Made by a program: the position numbers and the translations under genes
The notes under the pieces: model-generated
Told to the model about the DNA's origin: nothing
What the model saw: the letters and a program-made list of their open reading frames with translations, nothing else
Database searches by the model: none
NCBI GenBank assembly: GCA_021769965.1
Contig: JAETRU010000019.1
Location: 1-64,000 of the forward strand
Source: Eubacterium sp.
Lineage (GTDB): Bacteria > Bacillota > Clostridia > Peptostreptococcales > Anaerovoracaceae
Length of the DNA: 64,000 bases
Reading direction: 5' to 3'
Part shown: piece after piece, positions 1 to 11,207 of the stretch
Layout of the letters: every line of letters starts with the position of its first letter
Position numbering within the stretch: position 1 is the stretch's first letter

Positions 1-35
1 TCTTCTTTAAATTGTTTGTCATAATGTCTTCCCAT
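1..35 (-). CDS. Transposase OrfA, IS3 family (N-terminal 11 codons only)
   Basis: ATG at 35-33 on the minus strand, preceded by AAAGGAG about 8 bases upstream, opens a frame reading MGRHYDKQFKE. Openings of this kind are typical of IS3-family OrfA proteins, which carry a helix-turn-helix and bind the element's ends. Only 35 bases are in the window, so the call rests on the N-terminus and on its position just inside an element end that interrupts another gene. Confidence 0.6.
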   Translation of the reverse strand, partial: MGRHYDKQFKE

Positions 36-111
36 GATAATTCTCCTTTATGTATATATTATATCACACGGAAGAATTTCTCAAAACTCCTGTCCACTTT
101 CTAGTCTAGCA
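1..111 (-). mobile_element. End of an IS3-family insertion sequence (runs off the window)
   Basis: On the minus strand the permease reading frame around 112 gives way to a sequence starting TGCTAGACTAGAAAGTGGAC. This is followed by an AAAGGAG ribosome site and the start of a short ORF that looks like an IS3-family OrfA. I place the IS terminus at about 111, where the TG of the terminal repeat begins. The other end and most of the transposase lie beyond position 1, so target duplication and subgroup cannot be determined here. Confidence 0.7.
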
Positions 112-1704
112 CTAAACAGAATCAAATAGTTCTGCAAGTTTTGAAAAATAATCCGAAAACGAAAACGCCTGAAAAATCCCCACTCTGGCAGACGGATTGC
201 CTTTTTACGCTTGTTTCTCTTTAAATCCTGCCGCAAAAACTCAAGGGGTGTATGCCACATCTGCCTGGCAATGACCACAAGATTTACAACAAACATGAGC
301 AAAAGCGGAATGATAGTAGTCTTGAAGAGCGCCGACGGATTCCAAATAGTTTCATACGCAGGCAGACTGTAACTATTGTAATACATTGAAACAACCACAT
401 TTTTAAACACCGTATATCCAAGAAGATTTCCAACTGCCGCTGCAAAGAGCGTAACAATTACCGGCGTTGCCAGATAATGCAGTATGAGCTCTCCGCGTGT
501 ATATCCAGAAGCTCTGAGAGTTCCAATTGACTTCGATTCTTTTGTTATAGTATTACTGATCGTAATAGCAAAAATAAAAGCAATAATCACAATGAGAATA
601 TCAAGAAGAACACCTCCCATTGCCTCATCTGAACCCATATCGTCTGTCGCAAAATGAATCGCCTGATTCGCATAAGCAGGAAGATATTCTTTTATCTCAT
701 TTTCGTTGACTACAGTCTGTGTCAGCAGCGCTTTCATAAAATCATCAGAAAAGCCTTTTTCTTCATTTTCATTATCAGGAACATTGACATACTGCCATGC
801 GTATGCGTAATGAATCGGTCCTTCAAGTCGTTTAAAACCGCCTTCTGTGACCATTGCCACATTAAATTTCAAAGCGTCAAACATAAAATCGGAACTTTTC
901 TCAAAGAGGGTGGAATAGTTTACATAAGCAAGCACGCCTGCAACAGTCCATTCCTTACCGCCGACTATGATTCTATCTCCGACCTTTACACCTACATTAT
1001 CAGCGTGCATACGTTCAATTGCAATTTCATTTTCATTTTTAGGAAAGCGACCTTCTAAGATAGACGCCAGATTAATATGTTCTGTTTTTTCATATACCCG
1101 AACAGTGCCGTCCACTATGCCGTCATGATTATTATCCTCGTCCTCATTGCGGAAAAAATTCTCATAAACGTTTACAGGAACAGGCTGAAATGCCGAATCA
1201 TTTAATTCATATTTTTCTTCCGCTTTCCTTCGCTTGCTTAAGCACAGCAGGCAGCGCCTTAGAAGCTGCTTTGTCATTCATGCCCTGCGCTAATAATGAA
1301 TTTCTAATCTGCTGCGCAAAGGATGCGTCAAATTTCCCCGCGAACTCTGCATCAAACTTCTTTGAAAACTCGTTTCTAAATTCTTTTTCAAACTTTTCAT
1401 CGAGTTCATCTTTCGCTTTTTTCAAATAGTACGATTTTACATCTGCTTTTTGACCCGCTGATATTTCTTTGAGAAATTCAGCATCCGCTTTCTTTTCAAG
1501 TTCAAAGTGACCATGCTCCAGCTTATATTTTGTGCTCCCCTGCTCTGCAGCGCTCATCATACTGCCATTGGCTATATACATTCCCGACACAAATCCAATT
1601 GTCAGAATTAAAAACAAGCTGACAACAATATATTTTTTCCAATCGCCCACAAGCTCACGCAGTATACGCCGGTTAAGGGGGTTTTTATTCTTGTGTTTCT
1701 TCAT
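112..1704 (-). pseudogene. FtsX-type ABC transporter permease, frameshifted and cut by an IS element
   Basis: This was a large MacB/FtsX-like permease, the membrane partner of the ATPase encoded just upstream. The start is ATG at 1704, with AAGGAG about ten bases before it. The product has a cytoplasmic start, a first membrane segment (residues about 22-45), and a lysine/glutamate-rich, probably coiled-coil stretch. That frame stops at 1207. The family sequence resumes in another frame that is open between 1277 and 112: an extracytoplasmic domain, then membrane segments around 'LLDILIVIIAFIFAITIS' and later ones. Joining the two frames near 1226-1236 needs removal of one base. The C-terminal half is lost where the IS terminus sits at about 111. 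Full-length relatives are usually much longer. A sequencing error could explain the frameshift, but the IS junction alone should inactivate the gene. Confidence 0.8.
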
Positions 1705-1718
1705 CTCTTCTGTACTCC

Positions 1719-2435
1719 TTACCACTCCAGCTCTACCGCAGATACTTTATTTGTGTTGATTATATTCTGACGAACCATACCATCTCTTAGTTTAATGACA
1801 TGATCTGCCATGCCCTTGATTGCCTCATTGTGAGTCACCATAATAACCGTATTTCTGTATTTTTGATTGATATCTTCAATCAGTTTCAAGATTTCCTTTG
1901 AAGTGGCGTAATCCAGTGCCCCTGTAGGTTCGTCGCACAAGAGAATATCCGGATTTTTAACAATTGCTCTGCCGATAGATACCCGCTGCTGCTGTCCGCC
2001 TGAAAGCTGATTTGGAAGTTTATAGCGATGCTCGTAAAGTCCCAACGTGTGCAGCAGCTCATCAATCTCCAAAGGACTTTCTGAAAGATATGCTCCCACC
2101 TCAATGTTTTCTTTTACATTAAGATTTCCGATTAAATTATACAATTGAAATACATAACCAAGATGTTTACGGCGATATCGGCTCAGTCCTTTTTCCCCCA
2201 AATCTTTCAGCTTGTCTCCATTGATAGAAATGTATCCCGAATCCGCGCTGTCAATGCCTCCGATGATATTCAAAAGTGTGGACTTGCTCGATCCTGAAGG
2301 ACCGAGCATCAGGCAAATCTCACCCCTTCCAACAGAAAAACTCATTCCACGCAGTACATCCTGTCTTGTATCTCCACTGCCGAAAGATTTTTTCAAATCA
2401 ACAATCTCTAAAAAGTTCTTTTCATGCTCCAACAT
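1719..2435 (-). CDS. ABC transporter ATP-binding protein (MacB/LolD type)
   Basis: This 238-residue ATPase should power the FtsX-type permease downstream, at the cytoplasmic face of the membrane. Visible motifs are a Q-loop (YVFQLYN), signature LSGGQQQRV, Walker [13 protein letters not shown] and the switch histidine in VTHNE. The Walker A reads GPSGSSKST, with Ser where the invariant second glycine of GxxGxGK[ST] normally stands; a one-base change (GGC to AGC) would do this. The start ATG is preceded by GGGAGGG. The gene comes first in its transcript, about 175 bases behind a likely promoter and close to a perfect palindrome. With its permease disrupted and its P-loop altered, it is probably non-functional or decaying. 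Substrate unknown; relatives often export peptides or antibiotics. Confidence 0.85.
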   Translation of the reverse strand: MLEHEKNFLEIVDLKKSFGSGDTRQDVLRGMSFSVGRGEICLMLGPSGSSKSTLLNIIGGIDSADSGYISINGDKLKDLGEKGLSRYRRKHLGYVFQLYNLIGNLNVKENIEVGAYLSESPLEIDELLHTLGLYEHRYKLPNQLSGGQQQRVSIGRAIVKNPDILLCDEPTGALDYATSKEILKLIEDINQKYRNTVIMVTHNEAIKGMADHVIKLRDGMVRQNIINTNKVSAVELEW

Positions 2436-2537
2436 ATGTAAAACCCTCCCTGCTTTATGAAAGAAGGAGAAATCTTTCGTTCAGAAAATACAGGATGTAT
2501 ACTGACAATAAAAGCCCTTTCTCATTGTTCGGTTTTC

Positions 2538-2559
2538 GAAGTTAGTTTTAACTAACTTC
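2538..2559. promoter_or_regulatory. Perfect palindrome upstream of the ABC operon (probable operator)
   Basis: Arms GAAGTTAGTT and AACTAACTTC are perfect complements around a two-base centre. The site lies between the promoter at 2611-2640 and the ATPase start, inside the transcribed leader, where a TetR-like repressor could block elongation or initiation. No regulator gene is next to it in the window. Confidence 0.55.
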
Positions 2560-2610
2560 TCTGGTTAATAAAAGCGACAGCTTTTAATTAGCCATCGCTA
2601 ACTCAGCTTT

Positions 2611-2640
2611 AGTATAGTCCTTTCTCTCCGCCTTTGTCAA
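2611..2640 (-). promoter_or_regulatory. SigA-type promoter of the ABC transporter operon
   Basis: Reading the minus strand: TTGACA (2640-2635), 18-base spacer, TATACT (2616-2611). The predicted start is near 2604, giving a leader of about 170 bases that contains the palindrome at 2538-2559 and a second, imperfect inverted repeat around 2573-2600. Confidence 0.6.
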
Positions 2641-2740
2641 TAGCTAAAATGTTTTTCTTTTCGTATGCAGCCTGCCTGACCGGCAGCACTCTACAAAAGG
2701 GAGAAATTAACCAAAACATAGACCAAATCCACTATCCTAT

Positions 2741-3075
2741 CTATTCCTGCTGCTGTCGAAACCGATACTTTCCCTTTCCATGACCGGACACCGGCTCAAT
2801 CATGCCGCATTCCACCAGTTCTCTCAAAAGTTCAGAAGCTCTGGACGGTCTAACGCCAATCACTTCCATCACCTTTGAACACCCAAATATCGATTGCTCC
2901 GGAAAAGCTTCGAGGAGTTTTAAAATGTGACTTGCCGTTTTAGGCTGGAAAATCTTTTCAATGTCCGGTTTTTCTGTTTCAATGTCCGGTTATGAAGGGA
3001 GTGATTCTCGTTCAGCACCCGTTCCTCTACAATATGACGCCTGGTGTAATTCATATTATAATTATCTAACCGGTT
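2741..3075 (-). pseudogene. Remnant of a second Fic-family gene (C-terminal part)
   Basis: Translating the minus strand gives a C-terminus ending at TAG 2743-2741, with 'KTASHI', 'RPSRASELLRELVECGMIEP' and 'GHGKGKYRFR'. These closely match the winged-helix tail of the intact Fic protein about 500 bases away. Further upstream a different frame carries 'LNEN' and 'LHNRTL', again matching the intact gene, so there is a frameshift around 2960-2990. The Fic catalytic domain itself is missing. The divergence between copies suggests an old paralogue or a second acquired fic, not a recent tandem duplication. Confidence 0.7.
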
Positions 3076-3253
3076 TTAGTCTTCTGGCAGGTTGAACATT
3101 TTGTATAATAAATAAACTACATTGATTTTTACCCACCGTCCGTTCTCGGAAACAGGTCAAAGACTTTGCTCCTACCTATAATATGCAAACGCACAGATTT
3201 GCCGACCGATTCAAGACTTCGCTCTGACGGAACAAGTCTCAAATTCCATCGTC

Positions 3254-4357
3254 TCAACGCTCTTGATTCCTGAATCGATACTTGCCTTTTCCGTGTCCAA
3301 ACACTGGCTCAACAATTCCATGTTCTGCCATTTCACGCAGTAGTGCAGAGCTTCTTGTCGGTTTCAAGCCGAGCACCCGCTGAACATCCGATCTTCCAAA
3401 TACTAACTCCGATCCCAATGCCTCTTCTAATACCTGAATATGAGAAGCGGTTTTTGCTGTGAAAACATCTTCAATGTTCGCTTTTTCTTCTCCAATGTTC
3501 GCTTTTTTCGAGTCAATGTTCACTTTTTCTGGTTCTTTGAAAGTACCGCTGATATGCAATGTCCGGTTATGAAGAGGATTGCTTTCATTCAAAAGGAGAT
3601 TGCGAAGGAACAATTCAAGGTACTCTGTCGTTTCGTGAATGCCATTTTTCAGATCGTTATAGTTTGCCCTGACCAGTGAATTCCGAAAATACCATGCGTT
3701 CTCGGCGAAAATATCATTTGTCGCATCAAAGCCCAACATACGTAAATACTTGATGAAGAACGCCGCTGTCGTTCTGGTGTTGCCCTCGCCAAACACGTGG
3801 ATTTGCCACAGTCTGGATACGAATACAGCAAGATGGTGGATGATTTCATCCATCGTGAGATTCTTATAGGAAAACTTCTTCTCCTCTGAAAAATCATAGT
3901 CAAGCGTCGCCCGCAACTCCGTAGCGCTGCCATATAGCACGGTCGCTCCGTTCAGCACCCATTCCTTCTTCGTAATGTTATAATCCCGAATACGTCCGGC
4001 ATGAGAATAAATGCCGGTAAACAGCTTCCTGTGAATGGAAAGATACTCATTCGGAGTAAAGCTGAAAGCCTTCTCTGAAAGCAGTGTCGCGATTCTGGCC
4101 GAGACTTTATCCGCTTCCTCGGTGCGGTCATCCGCGTCACGAACAGGATTCTCCTCATAATGGCTTTGTAAGAGCGCATTGGCCTCCTCAAAGGAAATCT
4201 CGCCCTCGATATTGCGAACCGCCGTCTGCACCAAATATTCCGATGTTTTCAGTCCGTCCACAGCCTGCAGGCCGATGGCCGTATGCCACGCATAACCCTT
4301 GTCACGCTTGTCCGGCTCAGACTCTTTGATGTATTCCTTAAATGGATCTTTATTCAC
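3254..4357 (-). CDS. Fic family protein with C-terminal winged helix
   Basis: Fic proteins transfer AMP or another nucleotide monophosphate to hydroxyl side chains of target proteins, or act as toxins. Residues about 110-240 form the Fic domain. The catalytic loop reads HVFGEGNTR, against the usual HxFx[D/E]GNxR with Pro second and Gly before Arg, so the metal- and phosphate-binding core is kept with substitutions. An N-terminal 'RNIEGE' may be a degenerate inhibitory helix: the Ser/Thr of [S/T]xxxE[G/N] is Val. Residues about 278-300 contain three spaced 'NI' units in a charged linker, followed by a winged-helix domain (about 305-365) as in many Fic proteins thought to bind DNA. The start is GTG at 4357, with AGGTGAT upstream. 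No separate antitoxin gene is visible. Target unknown. Confidence 0.85.
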   Translation of the reverse strand: MNKDPFKEYIKESEPDKRDKGYAWHTAIGLQAVDGLKTSEYLVQTAVRNIEGEISFEEANALLQSHYEENPVRDADDRTEEADKVSARIATLLSEKAFSFTPNEYLSIHRKLFTGIYSHAGRIRDYNITKKEWVLNGATVLYGSATELRATLDYDFSEEKKFSYKNLTMDEIIHHLAVFVSRLWQIHVFGEGNTRTTAAFFIKYLRMLGFDATNDIFAENAWYFRNSLVRANYNDLKNGIHETTEYLELFLRNLLLNESNPLHNRTLHISGTFKEPEKVNIDSKKANIGEEKANIEDVFTAKTASHIQVLEEALGSELVFGRSDVQRVLGLKPTRSSALLREMAEHGIVEPVFGHGKGKYRFRNQER

Positions 4358-4716
4358 TCCATATCACCTCGTTGCTTTTTTTGTCCTCACAAGAAACCCA
4401 CCATTTCCACAGGTATCGTCTAACAAGACTTTATCTTTGATACAATGTGCTTCCACGTACAGTGTACTCCGGTGTCCGTGAAAAGGCTTACTTTCTGGGT
4501 TTTCACGGCTTCTGGCAGGCTCAATCCGGCCTGTGAAATTACTTCGATATGCTCTTGCTGTTGCTGTGCTCCTTCCAGCTGTTCCTCCATTCAGAATCCC
4601 CTAAGGGCAATCCTTAAATTGTGTAGGGAAACCTTAAAAGGTTTAATTCTCACCCCGCATAAGCATCATCGACGCTGTTCAAAAAGTTCTGCTTTGACAG
4701 CCTTCTTTACCACTCA
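4358..4716. other. Gap between fic and the DUF262 gene
   Basis: These 359 bases hold one short ORF (listed separately), a 16-base AT-rich palindrome at about 4628-4643 (arms AAACCTT and AAGGTTT), and no recognisable promoter or strong terminator. The composition looks like debris of accessory DNA. Confidence 0.4.
4420..4590 (-). CDS. Small uncharacterised ORF, possible gene relic
   Basis: ATG at 4590 opens a 56-codon frame (MEEQLEGAQQQQEHIEV...) ending at TAG 4422-4420. The start is glutamine- and glutamate-rich and could form a short coiled coil; the tail includes 'VSLFTDTGVHCTW'. There is no good ribosome site and I recognise no family. It could be a fragment of a larger lost gene, given the pseudogenes on the same side, or a chance frame. 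Confidence 0.3.
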   Translation of the reverse strand: MEEQLEGAQQQQEHIEVISQAGLSLPEAVKTQKVSLFTDTGVHCTWKHIVSKIKSC

Positions 4717-7263
4717 TTAGCCTTTAATATACGGCACAATCACATCATAGAACTTCTTTGTCCAATCGGCGTGGAAGTTGGCCATCTGAAGCCAGTCTGT
4801 CTCATTTTCAATGCTAACATTATTCAGCTGAATGAATACCTTAGACGACTTGATGTCATCACCACGGTTCCATTGCAACATGGTTCCCAGAGCCGATTCG
4901 ATTTCGTTCTTATGCGTGTAAAGATTGTCGAAGGCGTCCTTGTTTTCCTGTTTATTTCCTCTGCCAAAGACAACCTCTGCTCGTGCTGCATCGTAGTTTG
5001 CTACACAGCACAGATAAAATCCACCGATTCCAAAGAATCCATTGATCCAGTTATCCCTTGATGGATTGACATTAGAGAACGAACCATCCACTCCATGTGC
5101 CTTCTGGATAATCGGAAGCGCATACGTCCAGTATTTTCTTCGGAGCTCATGACGGCTGCCTGGCTCATCTGCATTGGATTCATTCTCGTCGCGCAGATAA
5201 AATACCAAGTCTGCCGGATCTTCATCGTACAGTTTGAACAGACGACTCAAGACGGACAATTTACTCTGGGTGCTGGTGTTTGTCCACACATAGATGCCAT
5301 CGCCGATTTCCAGCGACTTCGTGAATGCCTCCGGATTAGTATTGAAATGGAGCGCAATGTTCTGCTCCTCAGACATGGCTAGCTTTGTAATGATGGCCTT
5401 GTCCTCTGAATACAGAATCTGGATAACCTTCTGGAACATCTCAACCCAACTCGTTACCGGCTGCTCGGTATTCTTAAAAGTAAACTTGGTAATCAGGCGA
5501 CCAGTTAACTCACTCTCGTCCTCAAGGTTATATGTATCGAGCTGCTTTTCTTCTGGTTTATATTCTGTGACAGGCACTGCCCAAATAATTAATGCTCTGC
5601 CCATAAGATATTCACTGCGTTCTTCCAATTCTGCAAGCGTCCACTTATCCTTTTTGGCAATCCAAGTGTTCATGCGGATACCGCTGTCATCGAAACCATT
5701 CTGCATGGTTTTCTTTTCCGTGAATGAACTATTGCTGTATTTCGAGTTATAGGCCGTCAACGTCAGATTGGCCATCCTGTGTAGCCACTGTTCATGGATC
5801 TGCTCGTAATCATCACCCAGCTCCTTTTGCCATACTGGTGTAAGATGCTGCGGCATAATATGTTCAATCGAATATGTACCATCATCACAATGACGGTATA
5901 CATCTTTGTCTTCCGAAGTTCCAAAGTTCTCAAAGCGCTCAAGAATGTAAATCTTATTCTTGCTGTTCATCAAATAGACCATGCGCTCTTCAAATGCTGC
6001 TTTAAACTCCTTATCATCTGGGAAGCGGGCACGCTCCCTCTTTGATAGCAGAGCATATTTAAACTTCTCAACATAATTATCCTCGGTGCCATCGTACCGG
6101 ATGATCTCCCGGTGCAGCATAAGGAAGATTTTATTCAGGGCATTTGTCGGTAAGTCACATATTGTCCTGCGGAACAGGTAATTCTCTGTGGTCAGGAAAA
6201 TCTCTGTGACCTGTGCCAGCGTCAGCTTATTTTCGTTATTCTCGTTCTTTTCGCTATAAAGGCGCAGCACCTCAAGGAAAAACGGCCTTGTTACCGTAGT
6301 CTCCAAACGGTTCAGTCTGTCGATACATGCGTCAAGTGCAGAACTGCCGGAATTGCCGTCAAGAAGAATCTGATAGCGTTTTGCATAGTCCAACATCTCA
6401 TTGAGCAGCGGCTCTGTCTCAATCTTTCCCAGCTCTACAAAATCCTTGAAATTGATATAGATTTTCTTCTGCTGCGGAATGGCCTGCTGCTTTACACTCA
6501 GGTAATCCCTGATGAAAGCACTGACATCATATTTCGTGCAGACTTCGATCTTGTTCCAGTATTTGTCGTAATAAATATCCTGCTCCTTGGATGGCAAACC
6601 CATCAGGATAAAGTTCCTGATCTTGTCACCTTCGCTAAGGTCGAGGCCGGTTGAGTTCAGGCTTTCAAAAATGAGCTGCGGATTATCGTCCATATCCAGT
6701 CGGATATTGATAATCTCCAAACAACAGATTGCATCGTAAAGCTGGTCGATGGTGATTTCCTGCTTCTGAATACGGTCGTAGAAATAATCGTAGTTTACGG
6801 TTAAATTGGATTCGCGAATGTGCTCGGCCGGATCAGAGAACAACTTTCCAAAAGCAGTCTGGTCATTCTTGACCGGCTTCAGCTTAATACGAGTATCCTC
6901 TGGTTTCCACTTATCTACGAGGTATTCCTCGAAAATACGCTGCTTCAAATTGGATGTCTCCGGCACAATGATACCCTTATCAATCAGGTTATACATTGCA
7001 AGAAACAGCAGAGATACCGTAGTCAAGCGCTGCTGGCCGTCAATAATCAGAAACTCCTCATTGTGGCCGTCCGGATTATATACGGAAACAAGGCTCCCAA
7101 AGAAATGGCTCTTCCGGTGTCCCTTGATGATTTTTACAAGGTCATCGTACAGCTGCTTACAGTTCTCGGTCTTCCAGTCATAATTTCTCTGGTAAACCGG
7201 AATAACAAACCGCTTGTCGGAGCCCTCCATATATTTAACAAATTTACATTCCGAACCCTTCAT
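4717..7263 (-). CDS. DUF262/DUF1524 protein, GmrSD-like type IV restriction enzyme candidate
   Basis: About 848 residues. The N-terminus has the DUF262 (GmrS-like, ParB/Srx-fold) signature: 'IPVYQRNYDW', then 'FLIIDGQQRLTTVSLLF', the DGQQR motif expected of a nucleotide-hydrolysing domain. The middle carries a DUF1524 His-Me nuclease: 'SIEHIMPQHL', then 'HRMANLTLT' and 'NSKYSN'. The last 150 residues resemble DUF4268. Fused GmrS-GmrD enzymes cut phage DNA carrying modified (glucosylated or hydroxymethylated) bases. The start is ATG at 7263 with GGGAGG before it; a TTG at 7287 is possible but has no such site. It stands alone next to fic and IS remnants, the usual setting of a defence gene. 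The modified-DNA target is inferred from the family. Confidence 0.85.
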   Translation of the reverse strand: MKGSECKFVKYMEGSDKRFVIPVYQRNYDWKTENCKQLYDDLVKIIKGHRKSHFFGSLVSVYNPDGHNEEFLIIDGQQRLTTVSLLFLAMYNLIDKGIIVPETSNLKQRIFEEYLVDKWKPEDTRIKLKPVKNDQTAFGKLFSDPAEHIRESNLTVNYDYFYDRIQKQEITIDQLYDAICCLEIINIRLDMDDNPQLIFESLNSTGLDLSEGDKIRNFILMGLPSKEQDIYYDKYWNKIEVCTKYDVSAFIRDYLSVKQQAIPQQKKIYINFKDFVELGKIETEPLLNEMLDYAKRYQILLDGNSGSSALDACIDRLNRLETTVTRPFFLEVLRLYSEKNENNENKLTLAQVTEIFLTTENYLFRRTICDLPTNALNKIFLMLHREIIRYDGTEDNYVEKFKYALLSKRERARFPDDKEFKAAFEERMVYLMNSKNKIYILERFENFGTSEDKDVYRHCDDGTYSIEHIMPQHLTPVWQKELGDDYEQIHEQWLHRMANLTLTAYNSKYSNSSFTEKKTMQNGFDDSGIRMNTWIAKKDKWTLAELEERSEYLMGRALIIWAVPVTEYKPEEKQLDTYNLEDESELTGRLITKFTFKNTEQPVTSWVEMFQKVIQILYSEDKAIITKLAMSEEQNIALHFNTNPEAFTKSLEIGDGIYVWTNTSTQSKLSVLSRLFKLYDEDPADLVFYLRDENESNADEPGSRHELRRKYWTYALPIIQKAHGVDGSFSNVNPSRDNWINGFFGIGGFYLCCVANYDAARAEVVFGRGNKQENKDAFDNLYTHKNEIESALGTMLQWNRGDDIKSSKVFIQLNNVSIENETDWLQMANFHADWTKKFYDVIVPYIKG

Positions 7264-7509
7264 TTTTATTCCTCCCAATTTAGCCAAGTCTTATTCCTTG
7301 AAAATCAAAGATTTTTCGATATACTATCAATAAATATCTCAGGAGAACGAGCTAATAGTATCGGTATTTCACTACATTCGGTACGGAAATAGAAAAATTA
7401 GGGTACACAGAGTAAAACACCTTGGTTTTCCTTTCTGCAGAGCATTTTATCTGCCCGATGCCGAATTTGCTCAATTGCCTGAAAACACAATATTACTGCA
7501 CTTTCATAA

Positions 7510-10066
<2,557 letters not shown>

Positions 10067-10072
10067 GATTTT

Positions 10073-10101
10073 ATTATAGCCGGATATATGGAGTTTGTCA
10101 A
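10073..10101 (-). promoter_or_regulatory. Consensus SigA promoter for the tgt leader
   Basis: Minus strand: TTGACA (10101-10096), exactly 17 bases, TATAAT (10078-10073). It lies in the gap after queA and points to tgt. Confidence 0.75.
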
Positions 10102-10153
10102 CGGCAGTCCCATCCGGTCCTAGGGCAAACATACGAAAACAGAATAAGTTTCC

Positions 10154-11197
10154 TTACTCGATCAGCATCGCATCCCCGTAACTGAAAAACCTGTATTTTT
10201 CTTTCACTGCGATCTCATAGGCTTCCAGGATCTTCTCTCTGTCATACAGCGCGGAGATCAGCATCAGCAAGGTGGATTTCGGCAGATGGAAGTTGGTGAT
10301 CAGGGCGTTTACGATCTTGAAGGAATATCCGGGATAGATGAAGATTCCTGTGTTGTCCCCTCCTGCCTTCACCAGATATTTGCCGGACGCCTCGTCAAAA
10401 TACGCCGCGCTTTCCACAGTTCTGGTAGAGGTGGTTCCCACAGAAACGATGCGCCCGCCCGACAGAATCGTATCGTTGATCACGCCGGCAGTCTCCTCGT
10501 CGATATAATACTCTTCAAAATGCATATGATGATCTTCCACATTTTCGCATTTGACAGGCCGAAACGTGCCGATACCCACATGCAGCGTCACATAAGCCAG
10601 ACGGACACCCTTTGATCGGGCCGCCGCAAGAAGATCCTCAGTAAAATGCAGACCTGCCGTCGGCGCCGCGACGGAGCCTTCCTCCTTGCAGTATACGGTC
10701 TGGTACATGTCTTTGTCGTCCAGGGTGCTTTCACGCTCGATATACGGCGGAAGCGGCATCTTCCCCAGCTCTTCCAGCCGTTCCATGAAGATCCCCTCAT
10801 AGTGAAACTCCACGATCCGGGTGCCGTCGGGGCCGAAGTCCAGAATCTCCGCGCGGAAGTTCTCGCCGAAAGAAACGCTGTCTCCCGGCTTCACCCTTTT
10901 GCCCGGCTTCACCATGGTCTCCCACCGGTCGCCTTCCAGCCTTTTGATCAGAAGGAACTCGATCTTAGCTCCTGTGGTCTCTTTCACACCGAAAAGTCTG
11001 GCTGGCAGGACCTTGGAATTGTTCAGCACCAGGCAGTCTCCGGGGTGCAGACGATCCAGAATGTCATAAAAATGTTTATGGTCAACCGTTCCCTGACTGC
11101 GGTCAAGCACCATCAGGCGGCAGATATCTCTCTTCTCCGAAGGCTGCTGCGCGATCAGCTCCTTCGGCAGTTCATAGTCAAATTCATCAATCTTCAT
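10154..11197 (-). CDS. queA: S-adenosylmethionine:tRNA ribosyltransferase-isomerase
   Basis: Transfers and rearranges the ribosyl part of SAM onto preQ1-34 of tRNA, giving epoxyqueuosine. 347 residues, the usual full length, from '[17 protein letters not shown]' to '[10 protein letters not shown]'. Conserved blocks include '[11 protein letters not shown]', '[11 protein letters not shown]', 'LHVGIGTF' and '[15 protein letters not shown]'. It starts 10 bases after the ruvB stop and so belongs to the ruvCAB transcript; queA-tgt next to ruvAB is a common arrangement in Firmicutes. The epoxide produced would be reduced by QueH, encoded at 49858-50511. Confidence 0.95.
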   Translation of the reverse strand: MKIDEFDYELPKELIAQQPSEKRDICRLMVLDRSQGTVDHKHFYDILDRLHPGDCLVLNNSKVLPARLFGVKETTGAKIEFLLIKRLEGDRWETMVKPGKRVKPGDSVSFGENFRAEILDFGPDGTRIVEFHYEGIFMERLEELGKMPLPPYIERESTLDDKDMYQTVYCKEEGSVAAPTAGLHFTEDLLAAARSKGVRLAYVTLHVGIGTFRPVKCENVEDHHMHFEEYYIDEETAGVINDTILSGGRIVSVGTTSTRTVESAAYFDEASGKYLVKAGGDNTGIFIYPGYSFKIVNALITNFHLPKSTLLMLISALYDREKILEAYEIAVKEKYRFFSYGDAMLIE

Positions 11198-11207
11198 AAA
11201 TTCTCCA

